64,000 bases of DNA from Rhodococcoides kroppenstedtii (GCF_900111805.1 NZ_FOJN01000005.1:227168-291167), one strand, 5' to 3'. Positions 7,833 to 19,771 are shown, counted from the stretch's first letter. Notes: a model not told the origin generated them from the letters alone. Translations and numbers: made by a program.

Positions 7833-10331
7833 ATGCTGTTGACCGAGATGGTGCCCCGCTCCGCGTCGGCAGACGAGGTGTACGACGCCTTCACCACCTG
7901 GGTCGCCGATCGCGGACTCGAGCTCTACCCGCTGCAGGACGAGGCCGTGATCGAACTGGTCTCGGGCAACAACGTCGTGCTCGCCACCCCGACCGGATCC
8001 GGGAAGTCCATGGTGGCCGTGGCCGCGCACGTCGCCGCGTTGGCGGCGGGCGTCCGATCGTTCTACACCGCGCCCATCAAGGCCTTGGTCAGCGAGAAGT
8101 TCTTCGCCCTGTGCGAGATCTTCGGCGCGGAGAACGTCGGCATGATCACCGGCGACGCGGCCGTGAACGCCTCCGCCCCGATCGTGTGCGCCACCGCCGA
8201 GATCGTGGCCAACATGGCGCTGCGCGAGGGAGCCGACTCCTCCATCGGCCAGGTGATCATGGACGAGTTCCACTACTACTCCGAGCCCGACCGCGGATGG
8301 GCGTGGCAGGTCCCGCTGCTCGAACTCCCCCACGCCCAGTTTCTGCTCATGTCGGCCACGCTCGGCGACGTGTCCTTCTTCCGCGACGATCTCACCCGAC
8401 GGACCGGTCGGCCGACCTCCGTCGTCGAGGGATCCGAACGGCCTGTCCCCCTGGTGTTCTCGTACCGCCTCACCCCGATCGTCGAGACCATCGAGGAACT
8501 GGTGTCGACGCACCTCGCGCCCGTCTACGTCGTCCACTTCACGCAGGCGGCGGCTCTCGAGCGCGCCCAGGCACTGACGTCGATCCAGGTCTCGACCAAG
8601 GAGACCAAGGCCGCGATCGCCGAGGCCATCGGTGGGTTCCGATTCACCACGGGGTTCGGAAAGACGCTGTCCCGCTTGGTGCGTCACGGCATCGGCGTGC
8701 ACCACGCCGGCATGCTTCCCCGGTACCGGCGGCTGGTCGAGAAGCTCGCGCAGGACGGTCTGCTCGCCGTGATCTGCGGAACGGACACCCTCGGTGTCGG
8801 CATCAACGTGCCGATTCGCACGGTGCTTCTCACCGGTCTGACCAAGTACGACGGCGTTCGGACCCGTCAGCTGCGGGCGCGCGAGTTCCACCAGATCGCC
8901 GGTCGCGCCGGTCGGGCCGGGTACGACACGCTCGGCACGGTGATGGTGCAGGCGCCCGAGCACGACATCGAGAACGCGCGCCTGGTGGCGAAGGCGGGCG
9001 ACGACCCGAAGAAGCTCAAGCGGATTCAGCGCAAGAAGGCTCCCGAGGGGTTCGTCTCCTGGGGCAAGCCGAGTTTCGAGCGTTTGGTCGCCGCGAGTCC
9101 CGAGCCGCTCGTGTCACGGTTCCGGGTGAACAACTCGATGCTGCTGAACGTGATCGCCCGGCCCGGAAGCTGTTTCGACGCCATGCGGCATCTCCTCGAG
9201 GACAACCACGAGACGCGCGCAGCGCAGCGCCGACACATTCTCCAGGCGGTGCGGCTCTACCGCGGGCTGCGGGACGCCGGCATCGTCGAGCAACTCGACG
9301 AGCCGGACGACGAGGGTCGGCGGGCCCGCCTCACCGTGGACCTTCAGCGCGACTTCGCGCTGAACCAACCGCTGTCGACGTTCGCGCTGGCCGCGTTCGA
9401 ACTGCTGGACCGCGAACAGCCCACCTATGCCCTCGACGTCGTCTCCGTCATCGAGGCGACGCTCGACGATCCGCGCCAGATTCTCTGGGCGCAGCAGCAC
9501 GCGGCGCGCGGTGAGGCCGTTGCCCAGATGAAGGCGGACGGCCTCGAATACGAGGAGCGGATGGAGCTCCTCGAGGAGATCACCTGGCCCAAGCCGCTCG
9601 ACGACGTGCTACGTCCGGCGTTCGAGGTCTATCGCGCCGGCCATCCCTGGCTGTCGGAGTTCGCGCTGTCCCCGAAATCCGTGGTGCGTGAGATGGTCGA
9701 GCGCGCCATGACGTTCTCCGACGTCATCTCCCGATACGGCCTTTCCCGCTCCGAGGGTTCCGTCCTGCGTTACCTCGCCGACGCGTACCGCGCGCTACGT
9801 CAGACCGTGCCGCCGGAGGTCCGGTCCGACGAGGTGCACGACATCACCGAGTGGCTCGGCGAGACGGTCCGCCAGGTCGATTCCAGCCTGCTCGACGAGT
9901 GGGAGAACCTCACCGACCCGCAGCCGACGGACGGCGACGCACCGGTGGTGCCGTACGGCGCCGACACCCCCAAACCGATCTCGGCGAACGCGCGTGCGTT
10001 CCGGGTAATGATTCGCAACGCCCTCTTCAAGCGCATCGACCTCGCAGCGCGCCGACGCTGGTCCGACCTGGACGAACTCGGGGACGACGTCGATTGGGCC
10101 GACGATCTCGAGGAGTACTTCGCCGAGTACGGCGAGATCGGAACGGGCCCGAATGCCCGCGGCCCGCAACTGTTCTCGCTCGTAACCGACGCCGACGGCA
10201 CGACGGCGCGGCAGGTGATCGACGATCCCGAGGGCGACCACGGCTGGGCCCTGATCGCCCTCGTCGACGTGCCCGAATCGGACGCGACCGGCGAGGTCGT
10301 GTTCGAGGACATGGTCGTGCGGGCCGGTTGA
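7833..10331 (+). CDS. DEAD/DEAH-box (Ski2/HelY-like) helicase with DUF3516 domain
   Basis: 832-aa superfamily 2 RNA helicase. The Walker A motif ATPTGSGKS is at about residues 51-59, motif II is DEFH (about 144-147) in place of DEAD/DEAH, motif III is LLMSATLGD, and motif VI is REFHQIAGRAGRAGYDT. The C-terminal roughly 400 residues match the DUF3516 region found after the helicase core in actinobacterial proteins. It is related to, but shorter than, mycobacterial HelY. A likely role is RNA remodelling or decay with RNase J, which is an inference. ATG 7833 is chosen over GTG 7830 because it sits 6 nt after a TAGCCT -10 box. The upstream TAG stop excludes any longer reading frame. Confidence 0.9.
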   Translation: MLLTEMVPRSASADEVYDAFTTWVADRGLELYPLQDEAVIELVSGNNVVLATPTGSGKSMVAVAAHVAALAAGVRSFYTAPIKALVSEKFFALCEIFGAENVGMITGDAAVNASAPIVCATAEIVANMALREGADSSIGQVIMDEFHYYSEPDRGWAWQVPLLELPHAQFLLMSATLGDVSFFRDDLTRRTGRPTSVVEGSERPVPLVFSYRLTPIVETIEELVSTHLAPVYVVHFTQAAALERAQALTSIQVSTKETKAAIAEAIGGFRFTTGFGKTLSRLVRHGIGVHHAGMLPRYRRLVEKLAQDGLLAVICGTDTLGVGINVPIRTVLLTGLTKYDGVRTRQLRAREFHQIAGRAGRAGYDTLGTVMVQAPEHDIENARLVAKAGDDPKKLKRIQRKKAPEGFVSWGKPSFERLVAASPEPLVSRFRVNNSMLLNVIARPGSCFDAMRHLLEDNHETRAAQRRHILQAVRLYRGLRDAGIVEQLDEPDDEGRRARLTVDLQRDFALNQPLSTFALAAFELLDREQPTYALDVVSVIEATLDDPRQILWAQQHAARGEAVAQMKADGLEYEERMELLEEITWPKPLDDVLRPAFEVYRAGHPWLSEFALSPKSVVREMVERAMTFSDVISRYGLSRSEGSVLRYLADAYRALRQTVPPEVRSDEVHDITEWLGETVRQVDSSLLDEWENLTDPQPTDGDAPVVPYGADTPKPISANARAFRVMIRNALFKRIDLAARRRWSDLDELGDDVDWADDLEEYFAEYGEIGTGPNARGPQLFSLVTDADGTTARQVIDDPEGDHGWALIALVDVPESDATGEVVFEDMVVRAG

Positions 10332-10350
10332 GTCGGGCCGAGCCCGGACC

Positions 10351-10356
10351 TAGCAT
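10351..10356 (+). promoter_or_regulatory. -10 element (TAGCAT) of a probable leaderless promoter
   Basis: TAGCAT is followed by 6 nt (CGCACC) and the ATG of the PhzF gene at 10363, with no Shine-Dalgarno. The spacing is that of a leaderless actinobacterial transcript. Confidence 0.55.
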
Positions 10357-10362
10357 CGCACC

Positions 10363-11049
10363 ATGGCGATCGAGGTCCACGTGGTTCGGGTGTTCACCGA
10401 TTCCGAGGGCCGTCACGGCAACCCGCTGGGCATCGTCGATGCCGCCGCCGTGCCGGCCTCGGACCGGCAGGAGTTGGCTCGTCGCCTGAACTACAGCGAG
10501 ACGGTGTTCGTGGACGTGCCGGGTGAGCCAACCGAGTCGACGGCCGTCCGCATCCACACCCCCGCCGCGGAACTGCCCTTCGCGGGACACCCGACGGTGG
10601 GGACGGCGGCCTGGCTCGCGCGGCGCGGAACGCCCGTCACCGCCCTCGACGTGCCCGCCGGTTCGGTCGCGGTCCGCATCGACGGCGACGAGGTGTCGGT
10701 CCGTGCGCGTGCCGACTGGGCACCGGAGTTCGAGATCGAGCAGCTCTCGACCGTCGACGCCGTTCTGGCCGTCGATCCCACCCGCTACACGGACGGCCAC
10801 CACTACGTCTGGGCGTGGATCGACGAGTCGGCCGGGCGCATCCGATCTCGAATGTTCGCTCCCGACATGGGTATCGCGGAGGACGAGGCGACGGGCGCGG
10901 CCGCGTTGCGCATCACCGCCCACCTCGGACGAAGCCTGGCCATCGAGCAGGGCCGCGGATCGCAGCTGATCACCACCCTCGGCGACGACGGGTGGATCGA
11001 CCTCGGCGGTCGGGTGGTCGCGGACGCGTCACGCAAGCTCGAGCTCTAG
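10363..11049 (+). CDS. PhzF family isomerase/epimerase-like protein (Rv2716-like)
   Basis: 228-aa protein of the PhzF/diaminopimelate-epimerase fold. The family catalytic Glu is in NYSETVFVD (E46), the GHPTVG loop is at 75-80, and the second-lobe motif EDEATGAAAL is near 173-181. PhzF proteins are usually about 260-300 aa, so this one is short, mainly in the central region between the lobes. The biochemical substrate is unknown; position and content match Rv2716 of M. tuberculosis. The last codons (DASRKLEL) differ completely from the C-terminus encoded by a broken second copy 1.2 kb downstream, while the preceding 86 nt are identical. Its 3' end has therefore recombined recently. Confidence 0.85.
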   Translation: MAIEVHVVRVFTDSEGRHGNPLGIVDAAAVPASDRQELARRLNYSETVFVDVPGEPTESTAVRIHTPAAELPFAGHPTVGTAAWLARRGTPVTALDVPAGSVAVRIDGDEVSVRARADWAPEFEIEQLSTVDAVLAVDPTRYTDGHHYVWAWIDESAGRIRSRMFAPDMGIAEDEATGAAALRITAHLGRSLAIEQGRGSQLITTLGDDGWIDLGGRVVADASRKLEL

Positions 11050-11458
11050 GGTCTAAGAACACTAGGGACGGCGCGGCGACGACGATAGCTAAAACCTTTC
11101 GTGTCGGTGCAATCACCACAACCGCACCGAGAACCGAGAGGTACCCGTCTCTCACGTATACGCCTCCCTCAGCCCGATGGGGCGATCAAGCTCGCGTGAG
11201 TTCGACCTTCGGCTATCGATGGTCCACCCGACGGACCGCAGATCGGTGCCAGGTATCACCGAGCACCACAGCCGGGTTAGCTCAACCCGACGCGTCAACC
11301 GAAAGGGGCAAGTCCCTCGTGGCTCCCTCCTTCTCCAAGCAAACCCACGGACACCCACGAAAGCGCCGTAATACAAACATGCTTTGTTGTCCATTCTCGT
11401 CCGAGCGGTCGGCAGCGAAACGTGGGTAACAACGCCGGCCGTCTGATAGACATACGTC
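11050..11458 (+). other. Intergenic stretch, no convincing gene
   Basis: About 409 bp between the PhzF gene and the DUF2510 gene. It is visibly more A+T-rich and less codon-structured than its surroundings. Open frames on both strands here have no recognisable domains and lack ribosome binding sites. It looks like part of an inserted segment. I see no tRNA, integrase or terminal inverted repeat. Confidence 0.5.
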
Positions 11459-12154
11459 GTGTCTAGTCCGCCCGGCTGGTTCCCCGATCCCGTCGATCCC
11501 AAGCTCAACCGCTTCTGGGATGGAAGGCAATGGACGCCGCAAACACGAAACAAAGATTCCATGACCGTCAGCGCTTCGCCGGACAAGACCAAACGGGTCA
11601 CGTGGATCGTCTGTGGGGTCGCAGCCGCCGTGGTGTTTCTGTTCGCGGCCATAGGTGGAACGGCGAGCGATGAGGGGACTCGGAGCAACAATGTACAGGG
11701 TTACCCTTACAATGCCCCCACATCGTCCACTCGCTCGATAACCGCGCCGTCAGTCAGGCCTACACCAGTCCCGGTCGCGCCTGCGGAACAGCAAGTGCCG
11801 CCAGCGCAACCGACCAGAGATGCTCCATCTCAAGCGGGTATCGGAGAAGCCGTGCGTGACGGCAAATTTGAATTTCTCGTCACGGCATGGGACGGCGAGA
11901 CAGCTCAGCTGACAGTCACCAATATTGGAGACCGGCCCCAGTCGTTCGCCATTTCGGCTCAATATCTGTACGACGTCCAGCAGCGGCGGTTTGAACCCGA
12001 GTTCGAGTGGGATTCGGATCTCGCTTTCGCGGACCTCAACCCCGGGCAGTCCGTCTCCGGTGCGATCACGTTCGTCTTGAGCGGTGCCGTTCCTGACTAC
12101 CTGGAACTGCACGACTCGGTCTTCTCTGGCGGCGTAAAGGTCCCACTACGGTAG
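11459..12154 (+). CDS. DUF2510 / DUF4352-type membrane-anchored protein
   Basis: 231-aa accessory protein. The N-terminal DUF2510 motif PPGWFPDP...NRFWDGRQWT spans residues 4-26. A single transmembrane helix follows at about 48-67 (WIVCGVAAAVVFLFAAIGG), then a Pro/Thr/Ser-rich linker (70-125) and an extracytoplasmic beta-sandwich domain resembling DUF4352 (about 128-231, DGKFEFLVTAWDGETAQLTV and AFADLNPGQSVSGAITFVL). The predicted topology is N-in/C-out. The function of such proteins is unknown. It uses more A/T-ending codons than neighbours and lies inside the segment bounded by the PhzF gene and its broken duplicate, which suggests acquisition by transfer. The GTG start has no strong Shine-Dalgarno. 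Confidence 0.8.
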   Translation: MSSPPGWFPDPVDPKLNRFWDGRQWTPQTRNKDSMTVSASPDKTKRVTWIVCGVAAAVVFLFAAIGGTASDEGTRSNNVQGYPYNAPTSSTRSITAPSVRPTPVPVAPAEQQVPPAQPTRDAPSQAGIGEAVRDGKFEFLVTAWDGETAQLTVTNIGDRPQSFAISAQYLYDVQQRRFEPEFEWDSDLAFADLNPGQSVSGAITFVLSGAVPDYLELHDSVFSGGVKVPLR

Positions 12155-12279
12155 GTTTTTCTGAGCGCAGTGTTCGCGGCGTGATGCGACCTGAGCTACT
12201 TGCTTCGGTTCCGGTGCGGGGTCGGTAACGACTTTTGCAACAGATCCGCACCGGGAAGCCGCGGTGCAGGCCTTAGACG

Positions 12280-12480
12280 TCAGTCCGTGCGCGTGCCGAC
12301 TGCGCGCCGGGGTTCGAGATCGAGCCACTCTCGACCGTCGACGTTGACCTGGCCATCGAGCAGGGCCGCGGATCGCAGCTGATCACCACCCTCGGCGACG
12401 ACGGGTGGATCGACCTCGGCGGTCGGGTGGTCGCCGAGAACACACGGTCGGTGCCCGACGAGGAATCACAGCCGGTCTAG
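12280..12480 (+). pseudogene. Broken partial duplicate of the PhzF gene 3' region
   Basis: An in-frame 66-codon remnant (SVRARADCAPGFEIEP... to ...PDEESQPV) with no start. Bases 12349-12434 are identical to 10936-11021 of the intact gene. The preceding about 70 bases match 10696-10767 at visibly lower identity. The intervening 171 bp (57 codons) of the parent are missing, and both ends of that gap carry CTGGCC (10765-10770 and 10936-10941), which points to deletion between 6-bp direct repeats. Its stop codon (TAG 12478-12480) overlaps the stop of the convergent gene through the palindrome CTAG. It may be the remains of the original 3' end displaced by insertion, or of a second phzF allele. 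Confidence 0.85.
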
Positions 12481-13169
12481 TCGAACCTCACCGCGATCTC
12501 GCGGCCCAGGGTCACGCCCTCGGCCAACGGCAGGTGATCCCCGCTCCAGAAGCGGCCGGGGTCGTACCAGTTCGCCCGCCGCCGAGGCGGTTTCAGGCCC
12601 AACTTGTCGAAGGGTTTAAGCGGCGTCGGCGATTCTCGCGCGGTGAGCAGACCCATGGCCTCGTAGGTCATGGCCACCACCTCTGCGCAGTACATCGTCT
12701 CGAGGCCGCGATCGTCCCCGCGGCCCACGGCCGGGAGGCGACCGGCGAACCACCGCCCGGCGAGCTTCGCCGTCGTGGGGAACGCGGTGCCGTCCAGGCG
12801 CGCGATCGTTCGCATGAGCGCGTCCTCCTGCGCCCGCGTGACCGGTGTCTGCAATTGGCGGAACCACGCCCGCTGGTCGTAGCGACGCCCCCACTGCTCC
12901 ACGGCAGCCCGCAGATCGTGCAGTTGCACGCCGCGCTGGTGCTTCCCGGTCCACATGTCCGGCAGGGACTGTCCCAATTCCGCGTGCCACATCAGCGGCG
13001 GCAGATCGTCGAGGACGACGGCCATGCCCACGTGGTTCACCGGACTGTTGGTGAGGGTCTGAATTGCGCGGTCCGCAGCCGAGCGGCCACGGAAGATCCA
13101 CAGGTCGCCCGTTCGGGTCAGGTCCACGGCCGTATCCAGATCCACCGACGACGGTCCCGAGGCATTCAC
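12477..13169 (-). CDS. Putative papain-like (YiiX/NlpC-P60-related) protein
   Basis: 230-aa protein, no signal peptide. The layout resembles the circularly permuted NlpC/P60 (YiiX-like) papain fold: a GDLWIFRGRS start strand, a histidine in NSPVNHVGMAVVL (H46), then a cysteine in ETMYCAEVVAMTYEAMGLL (C161). If the resemblance holds, these would be the catalytic His and Cys. The family includes amidases and lipid-modifying enzymes, so the function is open. The GTG start at 13167-13169 lies 7 nt after a TAGGCT -10 box, which suggests a leaderless mRNA. The gene is divergent from a small membrane protein gene across only 33 bp. Confidence 0.65.
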   Translation of the reverse strand: MNASGPSSVDLDTAVDLTRTGDLWIFRGRSAADRAIQTLTNSPVNHVGMAVVLDDLPPLMWHAELGQSLPDMWTGKHQRGVQLHDLRAAVEQWGRRYDQRAWFRQLQTPVTRAQEDALMRTIARLDGTAFPTTAKLAGRWFAGRLPAVGRGDDRGLETMYCAEVVAMTYEAMGLLTARESPTPLKPFDKLGLKPPRRRANWYDPGRFWSGDHLPLAEGVTLGREIAVRFD

Positions 13170-13176
13170 GCAGGGA

Positions 13177-13196
13177 AGCCTAGTGGCCGCTAGGGT
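13177..13196. promoter_or_regulatory. Back-to-back divergent -10 boxes (33-bp intergenic region)
   Basis: On the minus strand TAGGCT (13177-13182) is 7 nt from the GTG at 13169. On the plus strand TAGGGT (13191-13196) is 6 nt from the ATG at 13203. The whole intergenic space is 33 bp, so each promoter's -35 region must lie inside the other gene's first codons. Confidence 0.55.
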
Positions 13197-13202
13197 GCGA
13201 CC

Positions 13203-13442
13203 ATGCGCTCGTCTCGCGGATCGTCCCGGTTCGGTTCACCACGGACCTGGCTGAAGTTCGCCGGTCTCGCGGGCGCCGTCGGTGTCGCCGCCACGGGCGT
13301 CGTCGTCGCACGGTCGGAGCGACGGCGTCGGGACTACGAGCCCGACGAGATCCGCGAGCGGCTCCACCAGCGACTGGCGGTGGCCACCTCCGCGGCGTCG
13401 GACGACCCTGTCACACGTCGGCGCGGACGTACTCGGCGATGA
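13203..13442 (+). CDS. Small single-pass membrane protein
   Basis: 79-aa protein with one hydrophobic segment at about residues 16-36 (LKFAGLAGAVGVAATGVVVA) between basic flanks, and a charged C-terminal part (SERRRRDYEPDEIRERLHQRL) predicted to be helical. No domain is recognised. The start is supported by a TAGGGT box 6 nt upstream, indicating leaderless translation. Its 3' end overlaps the convergent DHFR-family gene by 32 bp. The role is unknown. Confidence 0.7.
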   Translation: MRSSRGSSRFGSPRTWLKFAGLAGAVGVAATGVVVARSERRRRDYEPDEIRERLHQRLAVATSAASDDPVTRRRGRTRR

Positions 13443-13983
13443 CGACCCCCGAATCGAACGTGCGCGTGCGGGTCGGCCGGAACCGCCGATCGGCGTAGGA
13501 CGCCCCACCGAACAGCGGCATTCCCTTCCCCAGCACCACCGGATTCAGCTTCAGGATCAGGCGATCGATCTCGTCGATCAGCGTCCCCGCGAGCGCTCCC
13601 CCACCCGCCAGATAGATGCCCCCACCCCCGTCGCCGCGGAGATTCCGCACCGTCGCCACGGGGTCGGCCGTCACCGCGACGTCGGGCGAAGTCGACAGCC
13701 GCGAACGGGACGCGACGATCTGCCGCAAGTGCGGATACGGGCTGTCGATGCCCGCGTCGAGCGCCGGGGTGTACGTGTTCCACCCCATGATCACCGTGTC
13801 GACGAGCGTGGGGTCGGCGGTGACGCCGAGCGCCCTGCGGACGTGATCGGGCAGCATGTCCGCGTATTCGTCGACCACCACCGCCATGTGGTCGCCCTCG
13901 TCGGCGAATGCACTCCACGTGCCGTCGGGGGCGGCGATGAACCCGTCGAGACTCGTGGCGACGTAGTAGATCAGTTCTCGCAC
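13411..13983 (-). CDS. Dihydrofolate reductase / RibD C-terminal family protein
   Basis: 190-aa protein of the DHFR-like superfamily of which RibD_C reductases are members. It has the N-terminal strand RELIYYVATSLDGFIAAPDGTW, the nucleotide-loop segment VIMGWNTYTPAL, and the GGGGIYLAGGGALAGTLIDEIDRLILKLNPVVLGKGMPLF core typical of the YwjB/YyaP group. These proteins bind NADPH, but their substrates are generally unknown. A GTG start at 13981-13983 with GAGAGG about 8 nt upstream is preferred. It overlaps the small membrane protein gene at the 3' end. Confidence 0.85.
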   Translation of the reverse strand: MRELIYYVATSLDGFIAAPDGTWSAFADEGDHMAVVVDEYADMLPDHVRRALGVTADPTLVDTVIMGWNTYTPALDAGIDSPYPHLRQIVASRSRLSTSPDVAVTADPVATVRNLRGDGGGGIYLAGGGALAGTLIDEIDRLILKLNPVVLGKGMPLFGGASYADRRFRPTRTRTFDSGVVIAEYVRADV

Positions 13984-14072
13984 TGGCGAACCTCTCTCGA
14001 CCGGGGTGGGCCCGCCACGCTACGAGATCGACCGACGGCGGCGCGACGACTTTTCGCCCGCTCCGGGCACGC

Positions 14073-15320
14073 TCAGCCGACCGTGGCGTCCAGTGCGCGC
14101 GCGGTGGCCGCGGCCATCTGCTCCACCTGCTCGTCGGTCATGACGAACGCCGGCGAGAACTGAATGGCACCGTTGCCCGCCGCCCGCGCCGAGACACCCT
14201 CGCGGCGCAGGGTCTTCACGAACGGCATGGCGTACGTCGGGTCCGCGAACTGCACGGCGGCGACGGCGCCCATGCCGCTCCGCACTTCACCGACCAGGTC
14301 GTGCTCGGCGAGCGGCGCGAGATGCCGATGCAGCGACGCCTCCAGCCGCGACGCATGCGACAGGAGATCTTCGCGGACGATGATGTCGAGGTTGGCGAGG
14401 GCCGCGGCCGCCGCGCCCGCGTGTCCGCCGTACGTGTAGCCGTGCCGCCACCACGAGCCGCCCTCGTAGAACGGCGCCGCGATCCAGGGTGCCACGAACA
14501 CCGCGCCCATGGGCACGTAGCCCGAGGTCAGACCCTTGGCGGTGGTCACCAGATCGGGCTCGAGCTCGAACTTCGACGAGGCGAACCAGGCATCGCCGAT
14601 GCGTCCGAAGCCCGTCACCACCTCGTCGGCGACGAACAGGATGTCGTGGTCGCGGCAGATCTGCCGCACCTCGTGGAGGTAGCCCGCGGGCGGGAGGTAG
14701 ACGCCACCGGCGCCGATGATCGGCTCCGCGAAGAACGCCGCGATGGTGTCGGCGCCCTCTTTCTCGATGAGCGCCAGCAGTTCCTTGGCGTCGTCCCACG
14801 CCACGGTGCGGGCGTCGGTCATGAGCTCGCCGTAGTTCTCCCGGTTGAGCGGAAGTCCGGACAGCGCGGTGCCGGCGACGTGCATGCCGTGATACGCCTT
14901 CTGTCGACCGACCACCACCGACTTGCCCGGTCGGCCGACCTGGTGCCAGTACCGGCGCGCCAGCTTCGCCGCGGTGTCGATCGAGTCCGATCCGCCCGAG
15001 GTGAAGAAGATCTTGCTGCCCGGCACCGGCGCGATCTCGGCCAGACGATCCGCGAGCTCGAGCGTCACGTCGGGGGTGACGTCGCCGAAGGTCGAGTAGT
15101 GCGCGAGGGTGCTCAGCTGTCGGGCGACGGCGTCCGCGATCTCGGTCCGGCCGTGGCCGACGTTGGTGAACCACAGTCCGGCGGTGCCGTCGAGGTACTC
15201 GCGACCGTCCGTGTCCCATATCCGCGCGCCCTCGCCCCGAGCGACGACGAAGCGCCCGCCCGACTCGACCGCGTGCATGTCGGAGAAGCCGTGCCAGAAC
15301 GCTGAGCTGTGATCGGTCAC
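14073..15320 (-). CDS. Class III (omega) aminotransferase
   Basis: 415-aa PLP-dependent aminotransferase, subgroup III. The conserved GTAGLWFTNVGHG N-terminal segment, FFTSGGSDSIDTAAKLARRY phosphate-binding region, FVADEVVTGFGR (D232 contacts the PLP ring nitrogen) and TTAKGLTSGYVPMG with the Schiff-base Lys262 are all present. The likely donors are an omega-amino acid or diamine, with pyruvate as the typical acceptor; the exact substrate cannot be read from sequence. An upstream ATG at 15362 would clash with hrpA. The GTG at 15318-15320 is chosen because it lies 7 nt after a TACGCT -10 box and precedes the conserved DHSSAFWHGFSDMHAV. Confidence 0.88.
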   Translation of the reverse strand: MTDHSSAFWHGFSDMHAVESGGRFVVARGEGARIWDTDGREYLDGTAGLWFTNVGHGRTEIADAVARQLSTLAHYSTFGDVTPDVTLELADRLAEIAPVPGSKIFFTSGGSDSIDTAAKLARRYWHQVGRPGKSVVVGRQKAYHGMHVAGTALSGLPLNRENYGELMTDARTVAWDDAKELLALIEKEGADTIAAFFAEPIIGAGGVYLPPAGYLHEVRQICRDHDILFVADEVVTGFGRIGDAWFASSKFELEPDLVTTAKGLTSGYVPMGAVFVAPWIAAPFYEGGSWWRHGYTYGGHAGAAAAALANLDIIVREDLLSHASRLEASLHRHLAPLAEHDLVGEVRSGMGAVAAVQFADPTYAMPFVKTLRREGVSARAAGNGAIQFSPAFVMTDEQVEQMAAATARALDATVG

Positions 15321-15327
15321 GTCGGTC

Positions 15328-15350
15328 AGCGTAGACCGGCCCGATACGCT
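15328..15350. promoter_or_regulatory. Mirror-image divergent -10 boxes between aminotransferase and hrpA
   Basis: TACGCT occurs on the minus strand at 15328-15333 (7 nt before GTG 15320) and again on the plus strand at 15345-15350 (10 nt before ATG 15361). Together they form an inverted repeat with an 11-bp centre inside a 40-bp intergenic region. Confidence 0.5.
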
Positions 15351-15360
15351 GGACTCAGCC

Positions 15361-19287
<3,927 letters not shown>

Positions 19288-19294
19288 CGTCGGC

Positions 19295-19771
19295 TCAGGC
19301 CGTGCTCGGCACCGTGTCCTCGCCCCGCTGATGCCGGCGAAGTTCGTCGATCTCGCGTTCGAAGTCCTCGGCGCTGCTGAACGAGCGGTAGACCGACGCG
19401 AAACGCAGGTAGGCCACCTCGTCCAGGTCGCGCAGCGGACCGAGGATGGCGAGTCCGACCTCGTTGCTGGGGATCTCCGCGGAGCCCGAGGCGCGGACGG
19501 TGTCCTCGACCTGCTGCGCGAGGAGGACGAGAGCATCGTTGTCGACGTCGCGGCCCTGGCACGCGCGACGCACACCCTTGATCACCTTGTCACGACTGAA
19601 GGGTTCGCTGACGCCGCTCCGCTTGACCACGGACAGCACCGCCGTCTCGACGGTGGTGAACCGGCGACCGCACTCGGGACACGACCGCCGACGGCGGATC
19701 GCCTGCCCCTCGTCCGCCTCACGAGAATCGACCACGCGCGAGTCGGGGTGACGGCAGAACGGGCAGTGCAT
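19295..19771 (-). CDS. nrdR: Transcriptional repressor NrdR
   Basis: 158-aa zinc-ribbon/ATP-cone repressor of ribonucleotide reductase genes. It begins [18 protein letters not shown], with zinc ligands C3, C6, C31 and C34 ([10 protein letters not shown]). The ATP-cone covers about residues 49-139 ([20 protein letters not shown]). Length and N-terminus are exactly those of the family. It is preceded on the same strand by the SOS-regulated small membrane protein gene, the order nrdR/divS/lexA known from Corynebacterium and mycobacteria. No nrd genes are in the window. Confidence 0.97.
   Translation of the reverse strand: MHCPFCRHPDSRVVDSREADEGQAIRRRRSCPECGRRFTTVETAVLSVVKRSGVSEPFSRDKVIKGVRRACQGRDVDNDALVLLAQQVEDTVRASGSAEIPSNEVGLAILGPLRDLDEVAYLRFASVYRSFSSAEDFEREIDELRRHQRGEDTVPSTA

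Noticed and set aside
6795..8963. 722-codon open frame antisense to the hydrolase and helicase genes
   Set aside because: It spans two well-supported genes on the other strand and has no recognisable motifs.
11152..11691. Minus-strand 179-codon frame in the insert
   Set aside because: It is antisense to the DUF2510 gene start, with no motif and no ribosome binding site.
12160..12280. Possible attachment site or terminal repeat at the right end of the insert
   Set aside because: I compared it with the region after 11049 and found no shared direct repeat beyond the phzF homology itself.
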